Shown: positions 29,128 to 37,504 of the stretch, in pieces
Layout of the letters: the number at the start of each line of letters is the position of its first letter
How positions within the stretch are numbered: position 1 is the first letter of the stretch
Assembly: GCA_003427395.1 (NCBI GenBank)
Contig: BFEA01000101.1
Location: 440,935-481,280, forward strand
From: Chara braunii
Taxonomy: Eukaryota; Streptophyta; Charophyceae; Charales; Characeae
Direction of reading: 5' to 3'
DNA length: 40,346 nucleotides
The notes under the pieces: model-generated
Told to the model about the DNA's origin: nothing
What the model saw: only the letters and a program-made list of their open reading frames with translations
Database searches by the model: none
Position numbers and translations under genes: made by a program

Positions 29128-29987
29128 TTAACAGTATGCGCGGTAAGAGCATTTCGATGGGCCACTGCACAGCTGGTAACGGAAAACGTTTTCTTTTGGG
29201 AAAAGTTATAAATTTCCCCCGCCACAAAACCTTTGCAAAGTTTGCATTCATTTGCCCCCAAATGGGGCAAAAACTGCCGCAGGCCCCAAAAAGACTTTGG
29301 GCCTCGTTCCACTACCCTCGACTTGAAAAAAATCTCAAGGGCAGCCCTACGGGCGCCCTTGAGCCAAAACGTAATTAAAAAATACTAGAGGTCGTCGTCG
29401 TTCCACTACACCCTGCAGTTCCCGCTCTTCGCAGGAGCGGGAAAATGTGCGCCCCTGTTCGTTAGGGAATTTTCTTCCTTGTAGGCCATTGTGACTCGAA
29501 TTTCAGTTCGCTGCCTGCACCCGACCGGGGGGCTGAATTGCCTGGCGGTGCATGTTGGCGCTGTTTTCAAGGAACGTCGAGGAAAAACCAGTCGGCCGTG
29601 GGAGGTGACTTGAAATTGGCCTGCGGACCCTACGGCCTCCCTTCAGTTTCGGAGCGGGAGTTTAACCAGGCGGGAACCCTAATCACTTTACAATAGTGAT
29701 TAGCAAATCTCAAGGGGCTAGTGGAACGGCGCCGCCCTTGAGATTTTTCCAAGTCGAGGGTAGTGGAAAGAGGCCCTTTTTGTGTCGTGTTTGTGCCCTG
29801 GTTGGGATGGAAAAGCACTTTCCCGCCAAACACTTTCCCGCCATTTTTGCACATAGAGCATTACCAGCCCAGCCAGGGTGGAAAAATGACACGAAAAGTC
29901 ATGTTGGGGCCTGCCGCAATTCTTGCACCGTTTGGGGGCAAATGAATACAAACTTAGTTTGGGGGCAAATGAATACAAACTTAGTTA
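29128..29987. repeat. Inverted-duplication spacer between two MITEs
   Basis: 29238-29342 (TTTGCATTCATTTGCCCCCA, GGCCCC, TTCCACTACCCTCGACTTGA, CTCAAGGG) recurs inverted within 29733-29983. The right arm has an extra ~110 bp and a 27-bp tandem repeat (29930-29983). The central ~390 bases (29343-29732) show small hairpins but no gene. Confidence 0.75.
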
Positions 29988-30143
29988 GGGCGTCGCGGCA
30001 CGGCACACGAAACGAGTGCATCTTCCGTCAGAAAATGGCCAGGTTCGTCGGTTTGCTATAAATAGTAACGAGTGTATTTTGCCACCTTTCGTGGCCAGAT
30101 GCACTCGTTTCGTTTTCGTTTCGTGTGCCGTGTGGTGAGGCCC
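29988..30143. mobile_element. PIF/Harbinger-like MITE, family 2, right copy (inverted)
   Basis: GGGCGTCGCGGCACGGCACA at the left and TGTGCCGTGTGGTGAGGCCC at the right are inverted ends; TTA flanks it (29985-29987, 30144-30146). Its interior is the reverse complement of the left copy. Confidence 0.82.
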
Positions 30144-30287
30144 TTACACAGGTTTTGTTGCCGGGGAGGATTTGTACCTTTTCCCTTTCCATTTCCTCAA
30201 ATTTTGTTGTAAACTGCCACTTCACATGAGCCTAACTTGACAAAGCTACCTTCCAAAGGTTCGCCAGCCTGCAACTGCGCCTTTTCA

Positions 30288-30657
30288 GCGGATGTTTGCG
30301 TCTCTGAACGGAGAGTAGTAGAGGCTGATGAGCAGCAAGAGGAACAGCATAATTGTGGAGTTCTAACGGCAGTGTAAGTGAGAGGTCCATTCGTAGATGC
30401 TTTTGCTGGTGGTTTGCTAGAGCTGGAAATTCTGGTTATGTAGATCTGCTGAATCTGCACCGTTAAAACATATTTTCGGCTCCAACTGTGCAGATGCAAC
30501 ACATCTACATAACCAGAATTTCCAGACCAGCAAACCACCAGCAAAAGCAGATCTACGAATGGACCTCTCACTTACACTGCCGTTAGAACTCCACAATTAT
30601 ACTGTTCCTCTTGCTGCTCGTCAGCCTCGTACTACTTTCAGAGACACAAACATCCGC
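30288..30657. repeat. 370-bp foldback (inverted repeat, 27-bp loop)
   Basis: The left arm 30288-30460 and right arm 30488-30657 are near-perfect inverted complements, by eye above 90% with a few 1-3 base indels. GCGGATGTTTGCGTCTCTGA at the outer end pairs with TCAGAGACACAAACATCCGC. The loop is only about 27 bases. Transcription would give a long hairpin. No target-site duplication was found, so it may be a foldback MITE or an inverted duplication. Confidence 0.88.
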
Positions 30658-30799
30658 AGTTTGTGTTCTTCCGCACTTTTCCCTGCTTGCTTCACCCACT
30701 TCAGTGTCAATGCAGTATCATATATTTTGTCCACACAGGAGCACAGTGGTATATTGCCCAATGCACCCTCTGCTTCCTGCACTTCAGGCCTCGCCACAC

Positions 30800-30918
30800 C
30801 ACTCTTTTTTTTTTTTTTTTTTTTTTTTTTTAGCCAACGTTTTTCAATCTTTCGCTATGTGAAGAAGAGAGTCCAACCTTTTTTTTTTTTTTTTTTTTGT
30901 TTTTAGTTTTTTTTTTTA
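30800..30918. repeat. Three poly(T) tracts
   Basis: T runs at about 30804-30830, 30879-30898 and 30907-30917. The last directly precedes sequence shared with 7175-7290 and is read as the A-tail of the older minus-strand LINE. Confidence 0.7.
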
Positions 30919-31636
30919 AATAAAACAGGGCCTTATGGTCCTGGCTCCTTTCCATTCTGGGGAGCATCAGTCCGGTTCCTGTTCCACCGGCAAGTCAGAA
31001 TAGAGTTTACAACAAAAACGCACCCATGCTTCCTTCCGTCTGGCCGAAGGACCCCTGAGCAGCATTGACTGCTCCATCTGGCTGGAGGATTGACTGTCAG
31101 CTTGCCGTGTCTCACTCTTCCCTCTCAGATCCGATAGCCAGATCTGTCAGATAGATCTATATCACCTAGAAAGAGCTCGTCCCGTGACTCAACTAGTCCT
31201 TATACCCCATATTACCAAACCTACCCATGAGACCCACAACCATTTGCCCCACCTTACCTTCCCATTTGGGTACAGTTTCTAAAACCATGCTAGCCCCCTT
31301 TATTCCTAGTCAGTGTTCCTTAACATCATCTTGCTCCTTCCCATCAAGCCTGGGAAACTTCCTCGTGATGCTTGCTCAGGATCAATCTCTAAACCGAATT
31401 CCCCTTGCATGTTTTGGAAACCCTTGCTTATTTCTGAGTTGCGCTAATCCTTCCAGTGCACTCGGTCGTGTCTTAACTCCGCCACCTTGCCATTCAGCAG
31501 CCATTGCCTAAAAAAATTATTCCTGATACCTTTCTGCTGCTCCATGTCTTCAGGGAGCGATTGCCTTAACCTTCGCCACTTGCATAAAACTTCTGCTTGT
31601 ATCAGAAGTCTCTTTTCCGCCCATACTGTTTGTCTT
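30919..31636 (-). pseudogene. Older LINE, ORF2 end and 3' UTR remnant
   Basis: The minus-strand translation near 31460-31620 reads VWAEKRLLIQAEVLCKWRRL, RQSLPEDMEQ, like ELIELEVTQRWRKLKAQLN in the 26-kb LINE fragment. Further stops follow. The element would end at the T run near 30918. It is joined on its right to the poly(T) of the long LINE, suggesting that LINE inserted into this older one. Confidence 0.5.
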
Positions 31637-32726
31637 TTTTTTTTTTTTTTTTTTTTGAAAGCCCTTGTGATATCCCTCTATCCTGGTGGTGGTAAGAGAA
31701 CCGTCAGAATTGAGGGATTACCTGTCGGGCTGCTCCATCTATTGGTGGGGAGCGGCACCTGCTGGAAACCGGGTCCAGCGTCCCTTGATACACCGTTAAG
31801 TATATTTATTTGTTTTTTTATCGTTTCCCAGGGTTGAGATTAATGTTGACTTATCCGGGGGTCCGTCATCCCTTGGAGCTGCCAGATTCACCCTTCCCTT
31901 ATTCCGGAGCACCCCATTATCCCTTAACCCAGCCCTTATTTGTGCAGCCCCCCTGTTTCACGTGATGCTGTGCATTTGACTGAGCAATACTGTACCCCAT
32001 GTGCATATGACAGTAGCAGAGGTGTCGTCAGCTAGCCTTGGCAGGTAGGTTTACGCAGCAGCAAGAGTTGCTTGCCTCCCTGGCCGTCTACCTCTGACAC
32101 AGCATTTAGCAGCCCATATAATGCCTTTTACCCAGCAGCCAGAGTTGCTTGCCTCCCTGGCCGTCTACCTCTGACACAGCATTTAGCAACCCATAGAATG
32201 CCTTTTGACTTTTGAAATCCAGACTCTGCTGTTGAAGGCTGTGACTCTGTTCGTTCTCTGTATCTGCTAGTCTACCTGCCGATCCAGACTCTGCTGTTGA
32301 AGACTGTGGCTATGTTTGCTGTCTGCATCTGCTAGTCTGCCTGCCCGCCGTCATCATGATGGTTCAGTGTGGGTGATAGTATGCTCTAGTCCTATATGTG
32401 GTATTGGCCCATAGTCTCAATCTTTGCCATCCATCCTATCACCATGTTCCCGATCCCTGTAGGAGTGCTTGAGGATACTCCCATCGTCCACCCGCCATCA
32501 CCATTCTTTTGCCGGATCTGACTGTCCCTTGTCCCTGAGCTCCATTGTTCGGTAGGTATCTTGGGGAGGGCTGTTCTTCCTTCCTTCACTCCAGCTTTGT
32601 GTATTTGCCCCGTGTCATGTAGATTGTAGTCCAGGAAATAGTCTGTGGGTGTCTCGACTTGCCCCTTGAGTGACGCAGCTGTTCCCACGAGTTTGCTTGC
32701 TGGGCCACCTTACTCTTTTGCAGCTT
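31637..32726 (-). mobile_element. LINE 3' UTR and poly(A)
   Basis: The T run 31637-31657 is the A-tail, preceded on the minus strand by CACAAGGGCTTTC. The UTR contains two tandem duplications: about 32057-32135 with 32136-32214 (TTGCTTGCCTCCCTGGCCGT), and 32217-32282 with 32283-32345 (ATCCAGACTCTGCTGTTGAA). No ORF. Assignment as 3' UTR rests on position between the ORF2 stop and the A-tail. Confidence 0.65.
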
Positions 32727-35546
32727 TCATCCTGTAGCATCTGATTGAAGACCGGGGCTCTGGGAGAGAGGGGCAGGACAGGGTGGGGGGAGAAGAGCAG
32801 AAGAGGAGGCCGGTGCATCTGAGGCAAGCAGTTGAAGGGTGCGAGGGGGCAGGTTTGACGGATTCCGAACTAGGATGAAATTGGGTTGCATGTACAGAAT
32901 CTGAAACTCGTGCAGGGGTTTTCTACGCCATGTGTGCTCAGAGGTCCTCCATTGTTTCCAGGTGATGTTGAGGTCTGTATCAACCTCACTAAAGCTCTTG
33001 AGAGGGTCCTGCCATATCTGAACGTATGTGTCCATAATGAGTTGTTTGGCCTGTGGTTCCTTCTCACTTCTGTATTTGTGCTTTGCGGCCTTCCAGGCTT
33101 CGTATGTGCAGGCTCTAATCACCTCCTCCAATGCTTGTTGGGCCTGTAGCAGTCCAAACTGATGGTCCTGTCTCTCAAAGGAGCATCTTGCACGCCAGGC
33201 CATCATTAGGACGTGAAGTCTGGTATATGAGAACAGGTTGGCAGCAAACGCTGGCCACTTGTTTAAGATGAGATCATTGTTGCCCAGCAATAGTAGGGCC
33301 ATGTCCCAGGGGATGTGAAAGGTGGTGAGGGAGTGGAATGCTGCGTCCCACCAGCCCCAAATCTGGGCCACCATCGGGCATGCCAGGAGGCAATGTTCAA
33401 GAGTCGCTCTCGCCGGGGGCGATGTATTGCCGCAATAGGAACAGATGGGGGATATCAACCCTTTCTGTTCCAAGTCTGTTCTGGACACCAACCAATCCGG
33501 TGTGGGAAGGCATCGATGTAGGATCTGCCACTGTAGTGATCTAAGGTTGGCAGGCATAATCTTAGAGTATTTGTTCCAGGGCAGATTTCGAAGTTGGGTC
33601 GGGTCAATAGGAGAGTCTCTAGTCCATCTTGCAACGATGATGGGTTCTATCTGCAGATGCGGTTCCGATTGTCTGTAGCCCCCTTTGACTGTATAGTCCC
33701 ACATATGAATTGGTTTACCTATTGCCCACTCCCACTCGCCCGGGTCAAAAGGTAGGGCCGCTACTGGAACCGAGGGCTCATAGGCAAAAAGGCCCTCTTT
33801 GAGGTCTCCCACCACTCTTATGTGCGTGAGGGCTTCCCAATTTTCATTACAATCTAGATCCGCATTCCTCACAATTTGAGACATCCTCCCTCCCGGCATC
33901 CCGGGTTCATGAGCCTGTAGCATGCACATTCCTTGATTGTTCATCTCCACTCTATAGACCACAAGAGGTAGCGGCAGATCTACGCGTTTGATCACCCAGT
34001 CCCCTTGTTGCACAGTGGGCCCAGTTTTCAGGGCGATGAGCCAGGCAATCGGTATGGCCTCTCTCAGCTGATCCAGTTTTGGGGACACTTGTTTGGCATA
34101 TTTCAGCTTTTTCTGTAGCTGTTCCGGCGAGATCCAATCCCCTTTTTCCACGTCCCATAGGTTACCTATAGCGAAAATGCCCTGTTTGACCCAGGTGAGC
34201 CACGGAGAGTTTGTGGTGAGAGTGAAAGGCTTCCCCTTATCATCTAATATATAGGGGTTGCCAAAGATAGGCTGTCGCCATATGTCTTGCCACCTATTAG
34301 GAGGCTGTTTCTGCTTCGGTCCCATTTTTCTCCAAAGTTTGAGCATGCAAGGCCAAAGCGGGTCATTTGATATATCCTGTTTCGTGGCTTGCACCCCATG
34401 CTCTGGCGGTCGTTGTTGGTGAGACTGAGAAGGTATGCTCCAGTGGGCGTTTGTCAGCCATTGAAAAGGGTGCACCCGATTTTCGACCGACGATTCCGGG
34501 GCCAAGTTTGCAATTTGCAAGCAAGCCAGTGGCGCCCACGGAATGTCTTCACCTATAAGAAGTCTGACAAGCACTTTAAAAATGAGGGCTTCGCTCTCTC
34601 GTTTCGGATCGAGTATTCCTAGTCCTCCTTTGGATCTCGGTTGTGTCAGTATGTCCCATCTCACTCTGTTCAGGACTCCTTGTGCTGTGGCGCTATTTGT
34701 CCATAGATAAGATGTCAGGGCGCGTCTGAGTCTGGTGTATTCCTTTTGGTTCAAGGGCCACACTGCCAGTTTGTACCAGATTGCTGCAAGGATCGCATTG
34801 TTTATTGCCAGTGCCCGACCCACAAGTGATGTTTGCACTTTTTCCCACCTACTCAGTCTGTCCATCGCAAGGTTAACCAAGTTCTCTCCATGGTTTGATG
34901 GAGGGCCCAGCGCTGTCAGATTTACCCCTAAGATTCTAATTGTTGTTTCCTTTGCGGCCCATGAAATCCGTGGTTCCGGGGGGGGGGTATCATCCAGAGG
35001 ATGCAGCCACCAACCTTCAGTTTTGGCATCCCAATTCACCTTCATATCCGCAGCCAGCGAGAATTGATGTATAACTTCCGTTAATGCATGAAGGCTTTGC
35101 GCATCTGCTCGGATGAGCACTGTAAGGTCGTCTGCGAAGAGGGATGTCATCGGAACCAGGTGAACCGGCAGCTCTGGGATTGACACTTTTTGGATCTGGG
35201 GGTGGGTTCTAATCAGTGAGGCTAAAGCCTCCATGACAATCACAAACAGCAAAGGCGCTATCGGGTCTCCTTGGCGCACTGATCTCTGGAGGGCAAAGGG
35301 GGCCGTCAAGTGGCCGTTCAACATGATATTCGTTGAGGCCGACCTATGAAGGAGTTGCACCCACTGACTAAATACGGGCCCAAAGTTCATCTTTATCAAA
35401 CACATATCCAGGAAATCCCAATCGACGTGGTCATAAGTTTTTTCAAAGTCTATGAAGATCACCGCTGTCGGGACCTTTCTTTGGCGGGCATATTTGATCG
35501 TCTCGTTGACGAGCAGTATGTTATCCTGGATGTTGCGATTAGGCAC
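32727..35546 (-). CDS. LINE ORF2, reverse transcriptase and C-terminal part
   Basis: A ~939-codon open segment, entered by frameshift (no genuine ATG; its first codon is GTG within FVPNRN). RT motif A is FIDFEKTYDHVDW (residues 31-43), motif B VRQGDPIAPLLF (90-101) and motif C LFADDLTVL (136-144). A zinc-binding RT-associated domain lies near residues 680-730 (LHRCLPTPDW, ICSYCG, TLEHCLLACPMVAQIWGW). It copies element RNA at nicked target DNA. The catalytic aspartates are present, so decay is recent. The stop at 32727 follows a Pro/Ser-rich tail. Confidence 0.9.
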   Translation of the reverse strand: MPNRNIQDNILLVNETIKYARQRKVPTAVIFIDFEKTYDHVDWDFLDMCLIKMNFGPVFSQWVQLLHRSASTNIMLNGHLTAPFALQRSVRQGDPIAPLLFVIVMEALASLIRTHPQIQKVSIPELPVHLVPMTSLFADDLTVLIRADAQSLHALTEVIHQFSLAADMKVNWDAKTEGWWLHPLDDTPPPEPRISWAAKETTIRILGVNLTALGPPSNHGENLVNLAMDRLSRWEKVQTSLVGRALAINNAILAAIWYKLAVWPLNQKEYTRLRRALTSYLWTNSATAQGVLNRVRWDILTQPRSKGGLGILDPKRESEALIFKVLVRLLIGEDIPWAPLACLQIANLAPESSVENRVHPFQWLTNAHWSIPSQSHQQRPPEHGVQATKQDISNDPLWPCMLKLWRKMGPKQKQPPNRWQDIWRQPIFGNPYILDDKGKPFTLTTNSPWLTWVKQGIFAIGNLWDVEKGDWISPEQLQKKLKYAKQVSPKLDQLREAIPIAWLIALKTGPTVQQGDWVIKRVDLPLPLVVYRVEMNNQGMCMLQAHEPGMPGGRMSQIVRNADLDCNENWEALTHIRVVGDLKEGLFAYEPSVPVAALPFDPGEWEWAIGKPIHMWDYTVKGGYRQSEPHLQIEPIIVARWTRDSPIDPTQLRNLPWNKYSKIMPANLRSLQWQILHRCLPTPDWLVSRTDLEQKGLISPICSYCGNTSPPARATLEHCLLACPMVAQIWGWWDAAFHSLTTFHIPWDMALLLLGNNDLILNKWPAFAANLFSYTRLHVLMMAWRARCSFERQDHQFGLLQAQQALEEVIRACTYEAWKAAKHKYRSEKEPQAKQLIMDTYVQIWQDPLKSFSEVDTDLNITWKQWRTSEHTWRRKPLHEFQILYMQPNFILVRNPSNLPPRTLQLLASDAPASSSALLPPPCPAPLSQSPGLQSDATG

Positions 35547-35931
35547 AAAGTCTCTCGTCCGGATGTATGAGGAGGTTCATAAGCGGCAATAATGTTTTTG
35601 CCACGAGTTTATATGGGACAGGAAGAAGCGTGATCGGCCTGTAGTTTCTAATTTCTTCCTTGTCCCCCTTTTTATAGAGCAAAGTAGTGATCCCTTGACC
35701 CATCATACCCCCAAACGTTCCTTCCCGTTGGATCGCTCCAATGTAATCCATCAGGTCAGCGCTTAGCAGGTCCCAGAACTGAACACAGAATTCTTTGGGA
35801 AAGGCGTCCACCCCCGGGGTCTTTTCGTCCTCCATATCAACAAGGGCTTCCTTGACTTCATCGACGGTGAGAGGTCTGTCCAATTGAGTTTTTTGGGCAG
35901 GTGTGAGGCGTGTGTGGATTGCACCCATCAT
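35539..35931 (-). CDS. LINE ORF2, RT N-terminal segment (frameshifted)
   Basis: It contains LTVDEVKEALVDMEDEKTPG, VDAFPKEF and LYKKGDKEEIRNYRPITLL, the usual start of LINE RT (finger motifs 0-2). It ends ...LIHPDERLCA because of a small indel in a GAGAGA run near 35549, which shifts the frame away from the following FVPNRNIQDN. At its start it overlaps the endonuclease stop by four bases, marking a second frameshift or a break near 35930. Confidence 0.85.
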   Translation of the reverse strand: MMGAIHTRLTPAQKTQLDRPLTVDEVKEALVDMEDEKTPGVDAFPKEFCVQFWDLLSADLMDYIGAIQREGTFGGMMGQGITTLLYKKGDKEEIRNYRPITLLPVPYKLVAKTLLPLMNLLIHPDERLCA

Positions 35932-37451
35932 TTGTTATCGCGCCCGGTCGACCTGTTGTGGGGGTTTTGTGGGAGTTTGCGATGTGAACAAGTTCTGGTA
36001 ATAGCTGCATAGTCCACTATCGCATAGGCATTTGTTGCCACTGGTGCATCTGCTTGAAAGGGGTGCTTGAGTCTCGGGACCATGTTGGCCCTTGAACGCG
36101 CCTTGGCTTTGTCAAAAAATGTTTTCGCCATCGTGCCATCAGTATGCTCCCGCTTGACTCGCGCTTGAATCCTCCAGGCATGTGTTTGCTGGTCTATGTA
36201 GTCCTGGAGGTGATCCCTAGCTTCTTGTAGTGCATCAAAGGATGGAGTGTGCAGCGGGTCGACCATTGTCTGTTCATCCCATTCTTCTAGTTGTTTCATG
36301 AGACTCTCCAATATTGCCTTGCGGTCTCTCGCATGCTGGGTTGAAAACCTCTTGGCTCGTTCTCTGAGTTGAGTCATCCCTTCATTGAACCATGAGACTC
36401 TTTCTCCTGTGGGGGGCTTCTGTGTTTGCCAAAATTGCCAGAAGTCATTTACCAATTTTTTAAAATTGGAGATGGGAAGAAGGGAGGTGTTCAATTTATA
36501 AAAGCCAGGGCCTCTCTGGATGTGGGAGTGGAAGGACAGCCCAAGGGAGATCATCCTATGGTCAAATGACTTGCACGGGCTGATGGGTAGAATGTCTGCA
36601 GCGATGACCAGGCCCGACAGATCTTGAGATACAAGAGACAGGTCTATTCGCGAATTGGATATGCCTTGCTGTCCCCTAGAAGACAGACAGGTGTACGCCC
36701 TTTTGGTCGGGTGCAGCGTCATATACACATCTTCTAGTTGTTTGTCCAGCATAAGTTGTTTGAGCATAACAATGTCTGGAATAACCGGATGCAGCCCGGA
36801 GTCCGCCTGTACCTCATGTTGTGAGGATGATCTGCGGTCCATGGTCGGGTCTAATGCAGTGTTGAAATCCCCCATCATTATTATCGGGGCATCCTCAGGC
36901 AGGTTTTGTTGCAGCGTCAGCCAGAAATCTACCTTGCCCGTGGGGTCGTTCGGGGCATAGACACAAACTAAATACAGTTCCTCGTCATGCACTGTCGCTT
37001 TCAAGATCACCCAACGGCCCTGGTGCCTGTCGTAGTCATATGAGATTGGTTTAAGTCTCGATGAAGGCGGCAACCAAATTGCCACCCCAGTCGATGCCCT
37101 TGTTGTGGCTGGCGCGCCGATGGACATATAGGGCCATAAGGATTTTGCTTTGGCGATGTGAGGAGGCGTGTTTTGCAGGTGTGTCTCCTGGACAAATATG
37201 GCATCTGGCCACTGGCCCGTGTCCGTGGACCTAATCAGGTTCCAAATGGCGTCCTTCTTGCTTTGTGAGGCCTGTATTAGGCCATTGACATTAAACGAAC
37301 GAATATCCAAGTCTGCTCTGGCTAGCTTCTGTGCCCACTGCGTCTGTCTCCTAGCCCGGGGGAACAGTGGGGGCTGAGGCGGACATTGAAGAGGGGGCGG
37401 TGGAGGCGGCTGCAGGCTCGGTGTAGCACACTGATAGTTGGTTGTATCCAT
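35928..37451 (-). CDS. LINE ORF2, APE-type endonuclease
   Basis: 507 codons from ATG at 37451, 54 bases after the ORF1 stop. After a Pro-rich N-terminus, all APE endonuclease motifs are visible: FNVNG (53-57), QETH (88-91), YAPND (165-169), GDFN (194-197), SRIDL (267-271) and SFDH (295-298). This nicks target DNA to prime reverse transcription. A charged, helical linker follows, and the frame ends at TGA (35928) just before the RT segment. In an intact element this would be one continuous ORF2. Confidence 0.92.
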   Translation of the reverse strand: MDTTNYQCATPSLQPPPPPPLQCPPQPPLFPRARRQTQWAQKLARADLDIRSFNVNGLIQASQSKKDAIWNLIRSTDTGQWPDAIFVQETHLQNTPPHIAKAKSLWPYMSIGAPATTRASTGVAIWLPPSSRLKPISYDYDRHQGRWVILKATVHDEELYLVCVYAPNDPTGKVDFWLTLQQNLPEDAPIIMMGDFNTALDPTMDRRSSSQHEVQADSGLHPVIPDIVMLKQLMLDKQLEDVYMTLHPTKRAYTCLSSRGQQGISNSRIDLSLVSQDLSGLVIAADILPISPCKSFDHRMISLGLSFHSHIQRGPGFYKLNTSLLPISNFKKLVNDFWQFWQTQKPPTGERVSWFNEGMTQLRERAKRFSTQHARDRKAILESLMKQLEEWDEQTMVDPLHTPSFDALQEARDHLQDYIDQQTHAWRIQARVKREHTDGTMAKTFFDKAKARSRANMVPRLKHPFQADAPVATNAYAIVDYAAITRTCSHRKLPQNPHNRSTGRDNK

Positions 37452-37504
37452 CACTTATGAGCGGTATTTGTCTTCGTTCTGAATAATGGTGCAAAAGTGA
37501 CCTT

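Noticed and set aside
20178-31636. A defence-type or multi-gene cassette
   Set aside because: Only one intact gene is visible; the rest are repeats, pseudogenes and organelle fragments, with no linked operon-like set.
31637-31657. A target-site duplication for the long LINE
   Set aside because: The sequence left of the tail (ATACTGTTTGTC) has only a weak partial match near 40240, and the true 5' end is outside the window.
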